A model generated the notes under the pieces. That model saw only the letters and a list, made by a program, of their open reading frames with translations, was not told where the DNA came from and did no database searches. A stretch of 37,236 bases of DNA, taken from NCBI RefSeq assembly GCF_001431535.1, contig NZ_LDJK01000029.1:1-37236 (forward strand), in the 5' to 3' direction. Shown piece after piece: positions 1-8,102 of the stretch. The translations under genes and the position numbers were made by a program. This DNA comes from Stenotrophomonas chelatiphaga (GTDB lineage Bacteria; Pseudomonadota; Gammaproteobacteria; Xanthomonadales; Xanthomonadaceae). Positions within the stretch are counted from its first letter, which is position 1; each line of letters begins with the position of its first letter.

Positions 1-20
1 CGCCCCCCGTTCCCTTTTTC

Positions 21-30
21 GGGGGGGGGG
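21..30. repeat. Run of ten G residues beside glmS
   Basis: Ten consecutive G residues directly abut the glmS stop codon (33-31 on the minus strand). The preceding bases are C-rich (CCCCCC at 3-8), so a CCCCCC/GGGGGG hairpin could form in the glmS 3' end. It lacks a clear U tract after the stem, so I do not call it a terminator. Long homopolymers are prone to slippage and sequencing error, so the exact length is uncertain. Confidence 0.5.
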
Positions 31-1869
31 TTACTCGACCGTTACGCTCTTGGCCAGGTTGCGTGGCTTGTCCACGTCGGTGCCGCGTGCCAGGGCGGTG
101 TGGTACGCCAGCAACTGCACCGGAATGGTGTGCACGATCGGGCTCAGCACGCCAGCGTGGCGAGGGGTACGGATCACGTGCACGCCTTCGGATTCGACGA
201 AGTTGCTGTCCTGGTCGGCGAACACGAACAGCTCTCCGCCCCGCGCGCGTACTTCCTGCATGTTGGATTTCACCTTCTCCAGCAGGCTGTCGTTGGGCGC
301 GATCACCACCACCGGCATGTCCTCGTCCACCAGCGCCAGCGGGCCGTGCTTGAGCTCGCCGGCCGGGTAGGCCTCGGCGTGGATATAGGTGATTTCCTTC
401 AGCTTGAGCGCGCCTTCCAACGCGATCGGGTAATGCAGGCCACGGCCCAGGAACAGCGCGCTGCTCTTGCGCGCGAAGCGCTCGGCCCATGCGGCGATCT
501 GCGGTTCCATGTTCAGCGCGTGCTGCACGCTGCCCGGCAGGAAGCGCAGCTGCTCCAGGTAGTCCGCTTCCCGGGTGGCATCAACCCGGCCATGCAGCTT
601 GCCCAGCACCACGGTCAGCTGGAAGAGCGCCGCCAGCTGGGTCGTGAACGCCTTGGTCGAGGCCACGCCGATTTCGGCACCGGCGCGGGTGTAGCAGACC
701 AGTTCGCTGGCACGTGGGATCGCGCTTTCCGGCACGTTGCAGATGGAGAGCGTATGCAGGTGTCCCAGTGACTTGGCGTACTTGAGCGCCTCCATCGTAT
801 CCAGCGTTTCGCCGGACTGGGAAAGGGTGACCACCAGGTGCTTCGGATCGGCGTACGCAGCGCGGTAGCGGTATTCGCTGGCGATCTCCACGTTGCACGG
901 CAGGCCGGCGATCGATTCGATCCAGTAACGCGCGGTCATGCCGGCGTAGTAGCTGGTGCCACAGGCCAGGATCTGCACCCCGGTGATGCCCGACAGCACC
1001 GCCTCGGCGTTCCTGCCGAACAGTTCGGCCGGGAAGCCGCCGGCGTCGATCGCCGCTTCGATGGTATCGCCCAGCGCGCGCGGCTGCTCGTGCACTTCCT
1101 TCTGCATGAAATGACGGTACGGACCGAGTTCCAGCGAGGCCAGCGAGACATCGGACAGGTGCACGCCGCGATCGATCGGCTGGTCGTGCGCGTCGTACAC
1201 CTGCACGCCATCGCGGCGCACGTCGGCGGTATCGCCCTCTTCCAGGAAGATCACCCGGCGCGTGGAGGAAATGATCGCCGAGACGTCCGAGGCGACGAAG
1301 TTCTCGCCGTCGCCCAGGCCGACCAGCAACGGGCAGCCCATGCGTGCGCAGACGAAATGATCCGGCTCGGCACGGCTCATCACTGCCAATGCGTAGGCGC
1401 CGGTCAGTTCCTTGACCGTGCGCTGCAAGGCCGACAGCAGGCTGTCACCGCCCTTCAGGTGATGGTGCATCAGGTGCGCGATGACTTCGGTATCGGTCTG
1501 CGATTCGAACACGTAGCCGAGCGCACGCAGCTTCTCGCGCTGTTCTTCGTGGTTTTCGATGATGCCGTTGTGCACCAGCGCCACGCCGGCGCTGATGTGC
1601 GGGTGGGCGTTGGCTTCGGTGACCCCGCCGTGGGTCGCCCAGCGGGTGTGCCCGATGCCGAGCACGCTGTTGAAGCCTTCGGCATCGGCGGCGCTGGCCA
1701 TCTCCGAGACGCGGCCGGTACGACGTACGCGGCGGATGTCCGGCTGCGCGCCCTGTTCCAGCACCGCGATGCCCGACGAATCGTAGCCCCGGTATTCCAG
1801 CCGCTTCAGGCCTTCGATGAGCACCGGCACCACATCGCGATCAGCGATCGCACCCACGATTCCGCACAT
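31..1869 (-). CDS. glmS: Glutamine--fructose-6-phosphate aminotransferase (isomerizing)
   Basis: GlmS makes glucosamine-6-phosphate from fructose-6-phosphate and glutamine, the first committed step to UDP-GlcNAc for peptidoglycan and LPS. The 612-residue protein has the family's usual length. The start at 1869 gives MCGIVGA, so Met removal exposes the catalytic N-terminal Cys; an upstream in-frame start (1899) would bury it and was rejected. The N-terminal glutaminase half carries HTRWATHG and HNGIIEN. Two SIS sugar-isomerase domains follow ([15 protein letters not shown], then [18 protein letters not shown]). The C-terminus [13 protein letters not shown] is the conserved tail. It is cytoplasmic. 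It is transcribed away from the divergent efflux operon at 2074, and its partner glmU lies about 7.6 kb away on the same strand. Confidence 0.97.
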   Translation of the reverse strand: MCGIVGAIADRDVVPVLIEGLKRLEYRGYDSSGIAVLEQGAQPDIRRVRRTGRVSEMASAADAEGFNSVLGIGHTRWATHGGVTEANAHPHISAGVALVHNGIIENHEEQREKLRALGYVFESQTDTEVIAHLMHHHLKGGDSLLSALQRTVKELTGAYALAVMSRAEPDHFVCARMGCPLLVGLGDGENFVASDVSAIISSTRRVIFLEEGDTADVRRDGVQVYDAHDQPIDRGVHLSDVSLASLELGPYRHFMQKEVHEQPRALGDTIEAAIDAGGFPAELFGRNAEAVLSGITGVQILACGTSYYAGMTARYWIESIAGLPCNVEIASEYRYRAAYADPKHLVVTLSQSGETLDTMEALKYAKSLGHLHTLSICNVPESAIPRASELVCYTRAGAEIGVASTKAFTTQLAALFQLTVVLGKLHGRVDATREADYLEQLRFLPGSVQHALNMEPQIAAWAERFARKSSALFLGRGLHYPIALEGALKLKEITYIHAEAYPAGELKHGPLALVDEDMPVVVIAPNDSLLEKVKSNMQEVRARGGELFVFADQDSNFVESEGVHVIRTPRHAGVLSPIVHTIPVQLLAYHTALARGTDVDKPRNLAKSVTVE

Positions 1870-1899
1870 AGACCCGCATCCCTTGGTGTTGATGTCCAC

Positions 1900-1905
1900 A
1901 TTCTA
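1900..1905 (-). promoter_or_regulatory. Candidate -10 box for glmS (TAGAAT)
   Basis: On the minus strand TAGAAT lies 30 nt upstream of the glmS ATG. It is part of the 9-mer CTAGAATGT, which also precedes glmU at nearly the same distance. No good -35 hexamer is seen. A lone TGTCCG half-site at 1913-1918 falls just upstream of this -10, within the presumed promoter. Confidence 0.4.
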
Positions 1906-1945
1906 GCGTGGGTGTCCGTCCGGGCCGTCTGGCCGCTTAACGAAA

Positions 1946-1991
1946 GTGTCCGCATGGGTGTCCGCGGACACACGGACACCCGTGCGGACAA
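1946..1991. promoter_or_regulatory. Nested inverted-repeat array, probable enhancer (UAS) of the sigma-54 operon
   Basis: The left arm GTGTCCGCATGGGTGTCCG (1946-1964) and right arm CGGACACCCGTGCGGACAA (1973-1991) are inverted repeats with one internal and one terminal mismatch. A perfect 12-bp dyad TGTCCGCGGACA sits at 1959-1970. TGTCCG occurs at 1947 and 1959, and CGGACA at 1965, 1973 and 1985; the paired half-sites in each arm are 12 bp apart. The centre is about 80 bp upstream of the predicted start of the sigma-54 promoter, the usual place for an NtrC-type activator. The obvious candidate ligand is the activator encoded at 6759-8102; that link is inferred. Confidence 0.7.
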
Positions 1992-1993
1992 CG

Positions 1994-2006
1994 CAACTGC
2001 TTGATC
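1994..2006 (-). promoter_or_regulatory. IHF-like site between enhancer and sigma-54 promoter
   Basis: The minus strand reads GATCAAGCAGTTG, matching the IHF consensus WATCAANNNNTTR at every fixed position except the first (G for W). It lies between the dyad array and the -24 element, where IHF bending commonly helps an enhancer-bound activator reach sigma-54 polymerase. A single weak-consensus match cannot prove binding. Confidence 0.4.
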
Positions 2007-2022
2007 GTAAAGGAAGGGGAAG

Positions 2023-2040
2023 TTGGCACGCTCCCTGCTT
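2023..2040 (+). promoter_or_regulatory. Sigma-54 (-24/-12) promoter
   Basis: The sequence TTGGCACG-CTCC-CTGCTT closely matches the RpoN consensus TGGCACRNNNNTTGCW. The -24 GG (2025-2026) and -12 GC (2037-2038) are spaced exactly 12 bp. The predicted transcript start is near 2049, leaving a leader of about 25 nt before the ATG at 2074. It precedes an operon that itself encodes a sigma-54 activator. Confidence 0.8.
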
Positions 2041-2073
2041 CATTACCGGCAGTCCGACCACCCAGGCCCTTCG

Positions 2074-3351
2074 ATGATCCGCGACACTTCCGCCCAGGAC
2101 CAGATCGTTTCCACGTCCACGCCCGGTTCGGCCGCCAGCACCTGGCGCCGCTACCGCTGGCCCGCGCTCGCCGCGCTGCTGGTGCTGGCCGGCATTGCCT
2201 TCGCCGTGCATGGCTGGCTCAACGCCAGCCGTTCGTTCGACAGCAGCCGGGTGCGCATCGCGCAGGTGGAGCGCGGCGACCTGGTGCGCGACATCGCCGC
2301 CGACGGCCGGGTGATCGCGGCCAACAGCCCGGTGCTGTATGCGATCTCGGCCGGCACCGTGACCCTGAAGGTGGTGGCCGGTGACGTGGTCAAGAAGGGC
2401 CAGGAGCTGGCGCTGATCGACAGCCCGGAACTGCGCAGCAAGCTGGCCCAGGAAGAGGCCACCCTTGCCGGGCTGGAAGCCGAATCCAGCCGTGCCGCGC
2501 TGGATGCCACCCTGACCCGCGCCAAGTCGCGCAAGGACACCGACCAGGCCGGCATCGAGAAAGTGGCCGCCGAACGCGACCTGCAGCGCTACCAGCGCGG
2601 TTTCGATGGCGGCGCGGTGCCGCAGATCGACCTGGCACGCGCGCAGGACGCCTTGAAGAAGGCCGACATCAACCTGGTGAACGCCCAGGCCGACACCCGC
2701 CTGCAGGGCCAGGGTGCGGACCTGGATGCGCGCAACAAGCGCCTGCTGGCCGACCGCCAGCGTGCGGTGGTGGCCGAGGTCAAGCGCCAGGTGGACGCGC
2801 TGACCCTGCGCGCCCCGTTCGACGGTCAGGTCGGCCAGGTGCAGGCCGTGCAGCACACCAACCTGGTCGCCAATGCGCCGGTGCTGGGCGTGGTCGACCT
2901 GTCCAACTTCGAAATCGAGATCAAGGTGCCGGAAAGCTTTGCCCGCGACCTGGCGATCGGCATGCCCGCGCAGCTGACCAGCGGCAGTGGCCAGCCGTTC
3001 GCCGGCGAGATCAGCGCGGTGTCGCCGGAGGTGGTCAACGGCGAGGTCACCGCCCGCGTGCGCTTCGCTGACAAGCAGCCGGCCGGTCTGCGCCAGAGCC
3101 AGCGCATGTCCGTGCGCGTGCTGCTGGATACGCGCAAGGACGTGCTGAAGGTCGAGCGTGGCCCGTTCGTCGAACAGGGCACCGGCAATGCCTACGTCAT
3201 GGACGGCAACACCGCCGTGCGCCGGCCCGTGCAGCTGGGCGTGAGCAGCCTGGGCGAAGTGGAGATCCTGTCCGGCGTGCAGCCGGGAGATCGCATCGTG
3301 GTCGCCGGCAGCGACCTGTTCAAGGACGCCGAGCGCGTTTCCATCAACTGA
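2074..3351 (+). CDS. Efflux periplasmic adaptor (membrane fusion protein, HlyD/MacA-like)
   Basis: This is the 425-residue adaptor of a tripartite or MacAB-like ABC exporter. It has a short cytoplasmic N-terminus, one membrane anchor (about residues 29-48, WPALAALLVLAGIAFAVHGW), a split lipoyl/barrel-sandwich domain, a central coiled-coil hairpin (about 130-245, rich in A, E, R, K and Q), then a beta-barrel and a membrane-proximal C-terminal domain (VERGPFVEQGTGNAYVMDG onward). The frame is open back to a TTG at 2023, but that codon is part of the -24 promoter element, so the start is the ATG at 2074. It is the first gene of the operon with the ABC ATPase and two permeases. No outer-membrane TolC-like partner lies nearby; a shared TolC is likely. 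The substrate is unknown. Confidence 0.88.
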   Translation: MIRDTSAQDQIVSTSTPGSAASTWRRYRWPALAALLVLAGIAFAVHGWLNASRSFDSSRVRIAQVERGDLVRDIAADGRVIAANSPVLYAISAGTVTLKVVAGDVVKKGQELALIDSPELRSKLAQEEATLAGLEAESSRAALDATLTRAKSRKDTDQAGIEKVAAERDLQRYQRGFDGGAVPQIDLARAQDALKKADINLVNAQADTRLQGQGADLDARNKRLLADRQRAVVAEVKRQVDALTLRAPFDGQVGQVQAVQHTNLVANAPVLGVVDLSNFEIEIKVPESFARDLAIGMPAQLTSGSGQPFAGEISAVSPEVVNGEVTARVRFADKQPAGLRQSQRMSVRVLLDTRKDVLKVERGPFVEQGTGNAYVMDGNTAVRRPVQLGVSSLGEVEILSGVQPGDRIVVAGSDLFKDAERVSIN

Positions 3352-3381
3352 CATCCCCCCTTACCGAATCTGGAGAGAACC

Positions 3382-4098
3382 ATGCTTGAGATGCGCGCTG
3401 TCGCCAAAGTGTTCCGCACCGAACAGGTCGAAACCCATGCCCTGCGTTCGCTGGACCTGCTGGTCAACGAAGGCGAGTTCGTCGCCGTGACCGGTCCGTC
3501 CGGCTCGGGCAAGACCACCTTCCTCAATATCGCCGGCCTGCTGGAGACCTTCACCAGCGGCACCTACCTGCTCGATGGCCAGGATGTGAGCACGCTGGGC
3601 GACGATGCGCGCAGCCGCCTGCGCAACCAGAAGATCGGCTTCATCTTCCAGGGCTTCAACCTGATCCCCGACCTCAACCTGTTCGACAACGTCGACGTAC
3701 CGCTGCGCTACCGCGGCATGTCCGCAGCCGAGCGCCGCGAGCGCATCGAGAAGGCGCTGAGCCAGGTCGGCCTGGGTTCGCGCATGAAGCACTATCCCAG
3801 CGAGCTGTCCGGCGGCCAGCAGCAGCGTGCCGCCATCGCCCGTGCACTGGCCGGCAGCCCGCGCCTGCTGCTGGCCGATGAGCCGACCGGCAACCTGGAC
3901 AGCACGATGGCGCGCGGGGTGATGGAGCTGCTGGAGGAGATCAACGCTGCCGGCACCACCATCGTGATGGTGACCCACGATCCCGAACTGGCCGCCCGTG
4001 CGCAGCGCAACGTGCACATCGTGGACGGCCAGGTCACCGACCTGCTGCGCGAGCCGGTGCTGGCCACCGCGCGGCGCATTGCCGCCGTCAACGAGTGA
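3382..4098 (+). CDS. ABC transporter ATP-binding protein (LolD/MacB-type)
   Basis: This 238-residue nucleotide-binding subunit has Walker A GPSGSGKT (38-45), Q-loop Q90, signature LSGGQ (142-146), Walker B LLLADE (162-167) and H-loop His199. The motif DEPTGNLDS after Walker B is typical of the LolD/FtsE/MacB group that works with FtsX-fold permeases by mechanotransmission rather than classical alternating access. A GGAGAG ribosome site precedes the ATG. It follows the adaptor by 30 bp and is followed by two permease genes, the first starting 8 bp after its stop, so the transporter is probably an ATPase dimer with a heterodimer of permeases. Confidence 0.93.
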   Translation: MLEMRAVAKVFRTEQVETHALRSLDLLVNEGEFVAVTGPSGSGKTTFLNIAGLLETFTSGTYLLDGQDVSTLGDDARSRLRNQKIGFIFQGFNLIPDLNLFDNVDVPLRYRGMSAAERRERIEKALSQVGLGSRMKHYPSELSGGQQQRAAIARALAGSPRLLLADEPTGNLDSTMARGVMELLEEINAAGTTIVMVTHDPELAARAQRNVHIVDGQVTDLLREPVLATARRIAAVNE

Positions 4099-4106
4099 GG
4101 CCCGCC

Positions 4107-5411
4107 ATGTTCGCCTACTACGTCCGCCTCGCCCTGCGCAGCTTCCGCCGCAACAAGGTGCTGACCGCGTTGATGGTGGTGGCCATCGCGCTGGGCATCG
4201 GCGCCTCGATGACCACCCTGACCGTGTTCCACGTGCTGTCCGGCGATCCGATCCCGGGCAAGAGCGATCGGCTGTTCTACGTGCAGCTGGATCCGCGCCC
4301 GAAGTCGGGCTACGTCCCCGGCGAAGAGCCCGAAGAGCAGATGACCCGCTTCGATGCCGAAGCGCTGCTGCGCGAGAAGCGCGGACAGCACCAGGCGGTG
4401 ATGACCGCCGGCGGCGCCACCATCGTGCCCGACGGCAGCACGCTGAAGCCGTTCTCGGTGGATTCGCGCTATACCTCGGCCGACTTCTTCCCGATGTTCG
4501 AGGTGCCGTTCCAGTACGGAAACCCGTGGACCGCGGCCGACGACGAAGGCCGCAGTCGTGTCGTGGTGTTGTCCAAGGCGCTCAATGACAAGCTGTTCAA
4601 CGGGGCCAACAGTGTCGGTCGCAACCTGACCATCAGTGGGCATTCACTGCGCGTGGTCGGCGTGCTGAAGGCATGGCAGCCCGAACCGCGCTTCTTCGAC
4701 CTGTCCTTCAGTGCCTATGGGCAGGAAGAAGACGTGCTGCTGCCGTTCTCCACGTCGGTCGACCTCAAGCTGGGCAGCAGCGGCAACATGAACTGTTTCG
4801 GTGATACCGCGCCCACCGGCTCCAGTTCGGACCTCAACGCACCCTGCACGTGGCTGCAGTTCTGGGTTGAACTGGACCCGGCCAAGGCCGATGACTACCG
4901 CCAGTACCTGGTCAACTACTCCGACCAGCAGCGCGCGGCGGGACGCTTCCAGCGCCCGGCCAACACCCGCCTGTCCACGGTGATGGAATGGCTGGACTAC
5001 AAGAAGGCCGTGCCCAGCGACGTGCGCCTGCAGGTCTGGCTGGCACTGGGCTTCCTGGTGGTGTGCCTGATCAACACGGTCGGCCTGCTGCTGGCCAAGT
5101 TCCTGCGCCGCAGCGGTGAAATCGGCGTGCGGCGTGCACTCGGCGCCAGCCGTGGCCAGATCTTCCTGCAGTGCGTGGTGGAAGCCGGCGCGGTCGGCGT
5201 GGCCGGCGGCGTGCTGGGCATCGGGCTGGCGTTGATCGGCCTGTACGCCGTGCGCCAGCAGCCGGTGGAGTACGCAAAGCTGGCCCATCTGGACGGCAGC
5301 ATGCTGCTGCTCGCCCTCGGCCTGACCCTGTTCGCCAGCCTGGCCGCCGGCATGCTGCCGGCGTGGCGCGCGATGCAGGTCACCCCGGCCATCCAGCTCA
5401 AGTCGCAGTAA
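4107..5411 (+). CDS. ABC transporter permease, FtsX/MacB type (first of two)
   Basis: The 434-residue inner-membrane protein has the four-helix FtsX/MacB plan: TM1 near residues 19-43, a large periplasmic domain of about 250 residues, then three helices near the C-terminus (VWLALGFLVVCLINTVGLLL and two more). The loop after the second helix has EIGVRRALGASRGQI, the usual contact to the ATPase. The periplasmic domain contains a Cys pair (in MNCFGDT and NAPCTW) that could form a disulfide. The ATG at 4107 is preferred to the GTG at 4095, which overlaps the ATPase stop. The absence of a fused ATPase distinguishes it from MacB itself. Confidence 0.9.
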   Translation: MFAYYVRLALRSFRRNKVLTALMVVAIALGIGASMTTLTVFHVLSGDPIPGKSDRLFYVQLDPRPKSGYVPGEEPEEQMTRFDAEALLREKRGQHQAVMTAGGATIVPDGSTLKPFSVDSRYTSADFFPMFEVPFQYGNPWTAADDEGRSRVVVLSKALNDKLFNGANSVGRNLTISGHSLRVVGVLKAWQPEPRFFDLSFSAYGQEEDVLLPFSTSVDLKLGSSGNMNCFGDTAPTGSSSDLNAPCTWLQFWVELDPAKADDYRQYLVNYSDQQRAAGRFQRPANTRLSTVMEWLDYKKAVPSDVRLQVWLALGFLVVCLINTVGLLLAKFLRRSGEIGVRRALGASRGQIFLQCVVEAGAVGVAGGVLGIGLALIGLYAVRQQPVEYAKLAHLDGSMLLLALGLTLFASLAAGMLPAWRAMQVTPAIQLKSQ

Positions 5412-5432
5412 GCACGTCAACGAGGAATCATC

Positions 5433-6647
5433 ATGGACATCCGCCCCATCCTCAGCACCCTGCGCCGGCACAAGACCGCCGCCTCGCTGATCGTGCTTGA
5501 AGTCGCGCTGACCTGCGCCATCGTCTGCAACGCGCTGTTCCTGGTCAGCCAGCGCATCGAAAAGATCAGCCAGCCCAGCGGCCTGGCCGAAAAAGAACTG
5601 GTGGTCGTGCGGGTCAGCGGCATCGGCAAGCAGACCGATGCCATGGCACGCACCCGCGAAGACATCGCCTCGCTGCGTGCGATCCCCGGCGTCACCAGCG
5701 TGACCCGTGCCAGCCAGCTGCCGTTCCGCACCAGCTCCTCCAACAGCGGCATCTCGCTGACGCCGGAGCAGGAGAAGCCGACCATCCATTCGACCATGTA
5801 CAACGTCAACGAAAATGCCCTGCCCACGCTCGGCCTGAACCTGGTGGCGGGACGTGACTTCCAGCCGGGCGAATTCGTCGACCGCGAAGCAGCGATGAAG
5901 GAATTCCCCAGCACCAAGGCGATTTCCGGCATCTTCAGCCAGGCGGCCGCCAACCGCCTGTTCCCGGGTCAGTCCGCGGTTGGCAAGACGGTCTACATCG
6001 GCACCCAGCCGGTGCACGTGGTCGGCATCGTGGACTACCTGGCCACGCCGACCGGCTGGGATGACAACACCGACATGTCGTTGCTGCTGCCGATGCGGAC
6101 CGACTTCACCGAAGGCCCGTACCTGCTGCGTACCGATCCGCAGCGCCGCCAGGAGGTGCTGACCGCTGCGCTGGCCGCCCTGGAACGCAACGATCCCAAC
6201 CGGCTGGTGCGCGAGAAACTCACCTACGAAGAGCAGCGTGACAGCTACTTCAAGAACGACCGGGCGATGGTCGGCCTGCTGATCACCGTGTGCGTGGCCC
6301 TGCTGGTGGTGACCGCACTGGGCATCGTCGGGCTGGCCAGCTTCTGGGTGCAGCAGCGCAGCAAGCAGATCGGCATCCGCCGCGCCCTGGGGGCCACGCG
6401 GGGGCAGATCCTGCGCTACTTCCAGACCGAGAACTTCCTGCTGGCCACGGTCGGCATCGTGCTGGGCATGCTGGCCGCCTACGCGATCAACCTGGCGCTG
6501 ATGAATACCTACGAGCTGCCACGCATGCCGCTGGTCTACCTGCCGGTGGGCGCGGTGCTGCTGTGGCTGCTGGGCCAGGTGGCGGTATTCGGCCCGGCCC
6601 GGCGCGCCGCGGCGGTACCGCCGGCGGTGGCCACCCGCGGCAGCTGA
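5433..6647 (+). CDS. ABC transporter permease, FtsX/MacB type (second of two)
   Basis: The 404-residue protein has the same four-helix plan as the preceding gene: TM1 near residues 16-38 (ASLIVLEVALTCAIVCNALFL), a periplasmic domain, and three C-terminal helices (MVGLLITVCVALLVVTALGI, NFLLATVGIVLGMLAAYAI, LVYLPVGAVLLWLLGQ). The coupling motif QIGIRRALGATRGQI matches the first permease. It starts 21 bp after that gene, so the two are presumably co-translated halves of one heterodimer. The periplasmic domains differ strongly between the two proteins, as expected if each contributes part of a substrate or adaptor surface. The substrate is unknown. Confidence 0.9.
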   Translation: MDIRPILSTLRRHKTAASLIVLEVALTCAIVCNALFLVSQRIEKISQPSGLAEKELVVVRVSGIGKQTDAMARTREDIASLRAIPGVTSVTRASQLPFRTSSSNSGISLTPEQEKPTIHSTMYNVNENALPTLGLNLVAGRDFQPGEFVDREAAMKEFPSTKAISGIFSQAAANRLFPGQSAVGKTVYIGTQPVHVVGIVDYLATPTGWDDNTDMSLLLPMRTDFTEGPYLLRTDPQRRQEVLTAALAALERNDPNRLVREKLTYEEQRDSYFKNDRAMVGLLITVCVALLVVTALGIVGLASFWVQQRSKQIGIRRALGATRGQILRYFQTENFLLATVGIVLGMLAAYAINLALMNTYELPRMPLVYLPVGAVLLWLLGQVAVFGPARRAAAVPPAVATRGS

Positions 6648-6721
6648 GGCGTACCCGCCCCGGCTTGTATATCCTGCTCCCATGATGTCCATGGCGCCGT
6701 GCCCTGCCCGGCGCCCATGTT

Positions 6722-6746
6722 CCGCCGAGCACGGCTCGGCGCCAAC
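6722..6746 (-). repeat. REP-like hairpin before the regulator gene
   Basis: The core CCGAGCACGGCTCGG is a strong stem. Read on the minus strand, GTTGGCGCCGAGCCGTGCTCGG resembles the GTAG-headed SMAG repeat with an altered head. It lies between the second permease and the activator gene, where a hairpin could trim or stabilise the message and set the ratio of transporter to regulator. Confidence 0.5.
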
Positions 6747-6758
6747 AGAAGCTGCCGC

Positions 6759-8102
6759 ATGCCCGCGATCCTGATCATCGACGACAACACCAGCGTGGCC
6801 ACTGCGCTGGACGTGCTGTTCTCGCTGCACGACATCGACACCCTGCAGGCGACGTCGCCGGAACAGGGCCTGGCCCTGCTGCGCGAACATGCCGTGGACC
6901 TGGTCATCCAGGACATGAACTTCACCGAGGACACCACCTCCGGCGAAGAAGGTGAAGCACTGTTCGCCCGCATCCGTGAGGCACACCCGGACCTTCCTGT
7001 GATCCTGCTGACCGCGTGGACCCACCTCGGCACGGCGGTGGAACTGGTGAAGGCCGGCGCGGCCGATTACCTGCCCAAGCCCTGGGACGACCGCAAGCTG
7101 CTGACCACGGTCAACAACCTGCTGGAACTGTCCGAAGCGCGCAGCGAGCTGGATCGCCGCCGACAGCGCGAGCAGCGCCAGCGCAGCGACCTGGAACAGC
7201 GCTACGACCTGTGCGGTGCGGTATTCGCCGATCCGGCCAGCGAACGGGTGATCGCGCTGGCCTGCCAGGTCGCGCGGTCGACGCTGCCGGTGCTGATCAC
7301 CGGTCCCAACGGCGCCGGCAAGGAAAAGATCGCCCAGATCATCCAGGCCAACTCGGCGGTGGCCAAGGGCCCGTTCGTGACGGTCAACTGTGGTGCGCTG
7401 CCGGCCGAGCTGATCGAAGCGGAACTGTTCGGTGCAGAAGCCGGTGCCTACACCGGCGCCAACAAGGCACGCGAGGGCAAGTTCGAAGCCGCCGACGGCG
7501 GCACGCTGTTCCTGGACGAGATCGGCAACCTGCCGCTGGGCGGCCAGATGAAGCTGCTGCGCGTGCTGGAAACCGGCCGTTTCGAACGGCTCGGCTCCAA
7601 CCGCGAACGCCAGGTCAAGGTGCGCGTGGTCAGTGCCACCAATGCCGATCTGGGCGCGATGATCCGCGACGGCAGCTTCCGCGAGGACCTGTATTACCGG
7701 CTCAATACGGTCGAGCTGACGCTGCCACCGCTGGCCGAGCGGCCCGGCGATATCGTGCCGCTGGCCGAACATTTCCTGGCAGGCGACAAGCCGCTGTCCG
7801 CAGCAGCCAGCACGGCATTGCAGCGCCACCCGTGGCCGGGCAACGTGCGCGAACTGCGCAACGTGATCCAGCGCGCCGAACTGCTGGCCATCGGCAACCG
7901 CATCGACGTGGCCGACCTCAACCTGCCGCGCGCGCCGGCCGCCCCGCGTGGCACCGGCACGACGGTCGACCCCGACCGCCAGCGCATCGAAACCGCGCTG
8001 GCCAGCAACCACGGCATCATTGCCCAGGCCGCCGCCGAACTCGGGCTGAGCCGGCAGGCGCTGTACCGGCGCATGGACCGCTTCGGCATTCCACGCGAAT
8101 GA
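6759..8102 (+). CDS. Sigma-54-dependent response regulator (NtrC family)
   Basis: This 447-residue protein has a receiver domain (1-120; acidic pocket D8/D9, phospho-acceptor D52, Lys107), an AAA+ domain (about 145-385) and a Fis-type helix-turn-helix (about 405-447, IAQAAAELGLSRQALYRRM). Walker A is GPNGAGKE (182-189) rather than the common GESGTGKE. The sigma-54 contact loop is GAYTGA (229-234), with Tyr for the usual Phe. Walker B is FLDEIG (251-256), and R-finger region and HPWPGNVRELRN are present. The start at 6759 gives MPAILIIDDN; an upstream in-frame ATG (6699) adds 20 unconserved residues containing the REP-like repeat. Its stop overlaps the kinase start. It probably activates the promoter at 2023. 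Confidence 0.93.
   Translation: MPAILIIDDNTSVATALDVLFSLHDIDTLQATSPEQGLALLREHAVDLVIQDMNFTEDTTSGEEGEALFARIREAHPDLPVILLTAWTHLGTAVELVKAGAADYLPKPWDDRKLLTTVNNLLELSEARSELDRRRQREQRQRSDLEQRYDLCGAVFADPASERVIALACQVARSTLPVLITGPNGAGKEKIAQIIQANSAVAKGPFVTVNCGALPAELIEAELFGAEAGAYTGANKAREGKFEAADGGTLFLDEIGNLPLGGQMKLLRVLETGRFERLGSNRERQVKVRVVSATNADLGAMIRDGSFREDLYYRLNTVELTLPPLAERPGDIVPLAEHFLAGDKPLSAAASTALQRHPWPGNVRELRNVIQRAELLAIGNRIDVADLNLPRAPAAPRGTGTTVDPDRQRIETALASNHGIIAQAAAELGLSRQALYRRMDRFGIPRE

Noticed and set aside
2023..2073. N-terminal extension of the adaptor from a TTG at 2023
   Set aside because: The TTG is the first part of the -24 promoter element and lies upstream of the predicted transcript start near 2049.
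2074..5411. Naming the transporter macA/macB or lolCDE
   Set aside because: MacB is a single ATPase-permease fusion, and LolCDE lacks an HlyD-type adaptor; the substrate cannot be told from sequence, so no symbol was given.
4644..8012. 1122-residue minus-strand open frame across the efflux genes
   Set aside because: It is antisense to four well-supported genes, is rich in His, Gln, Arg and Gly as expected of a reverse-frame shadow in high-GC DNA, and shows no recognisable domain.
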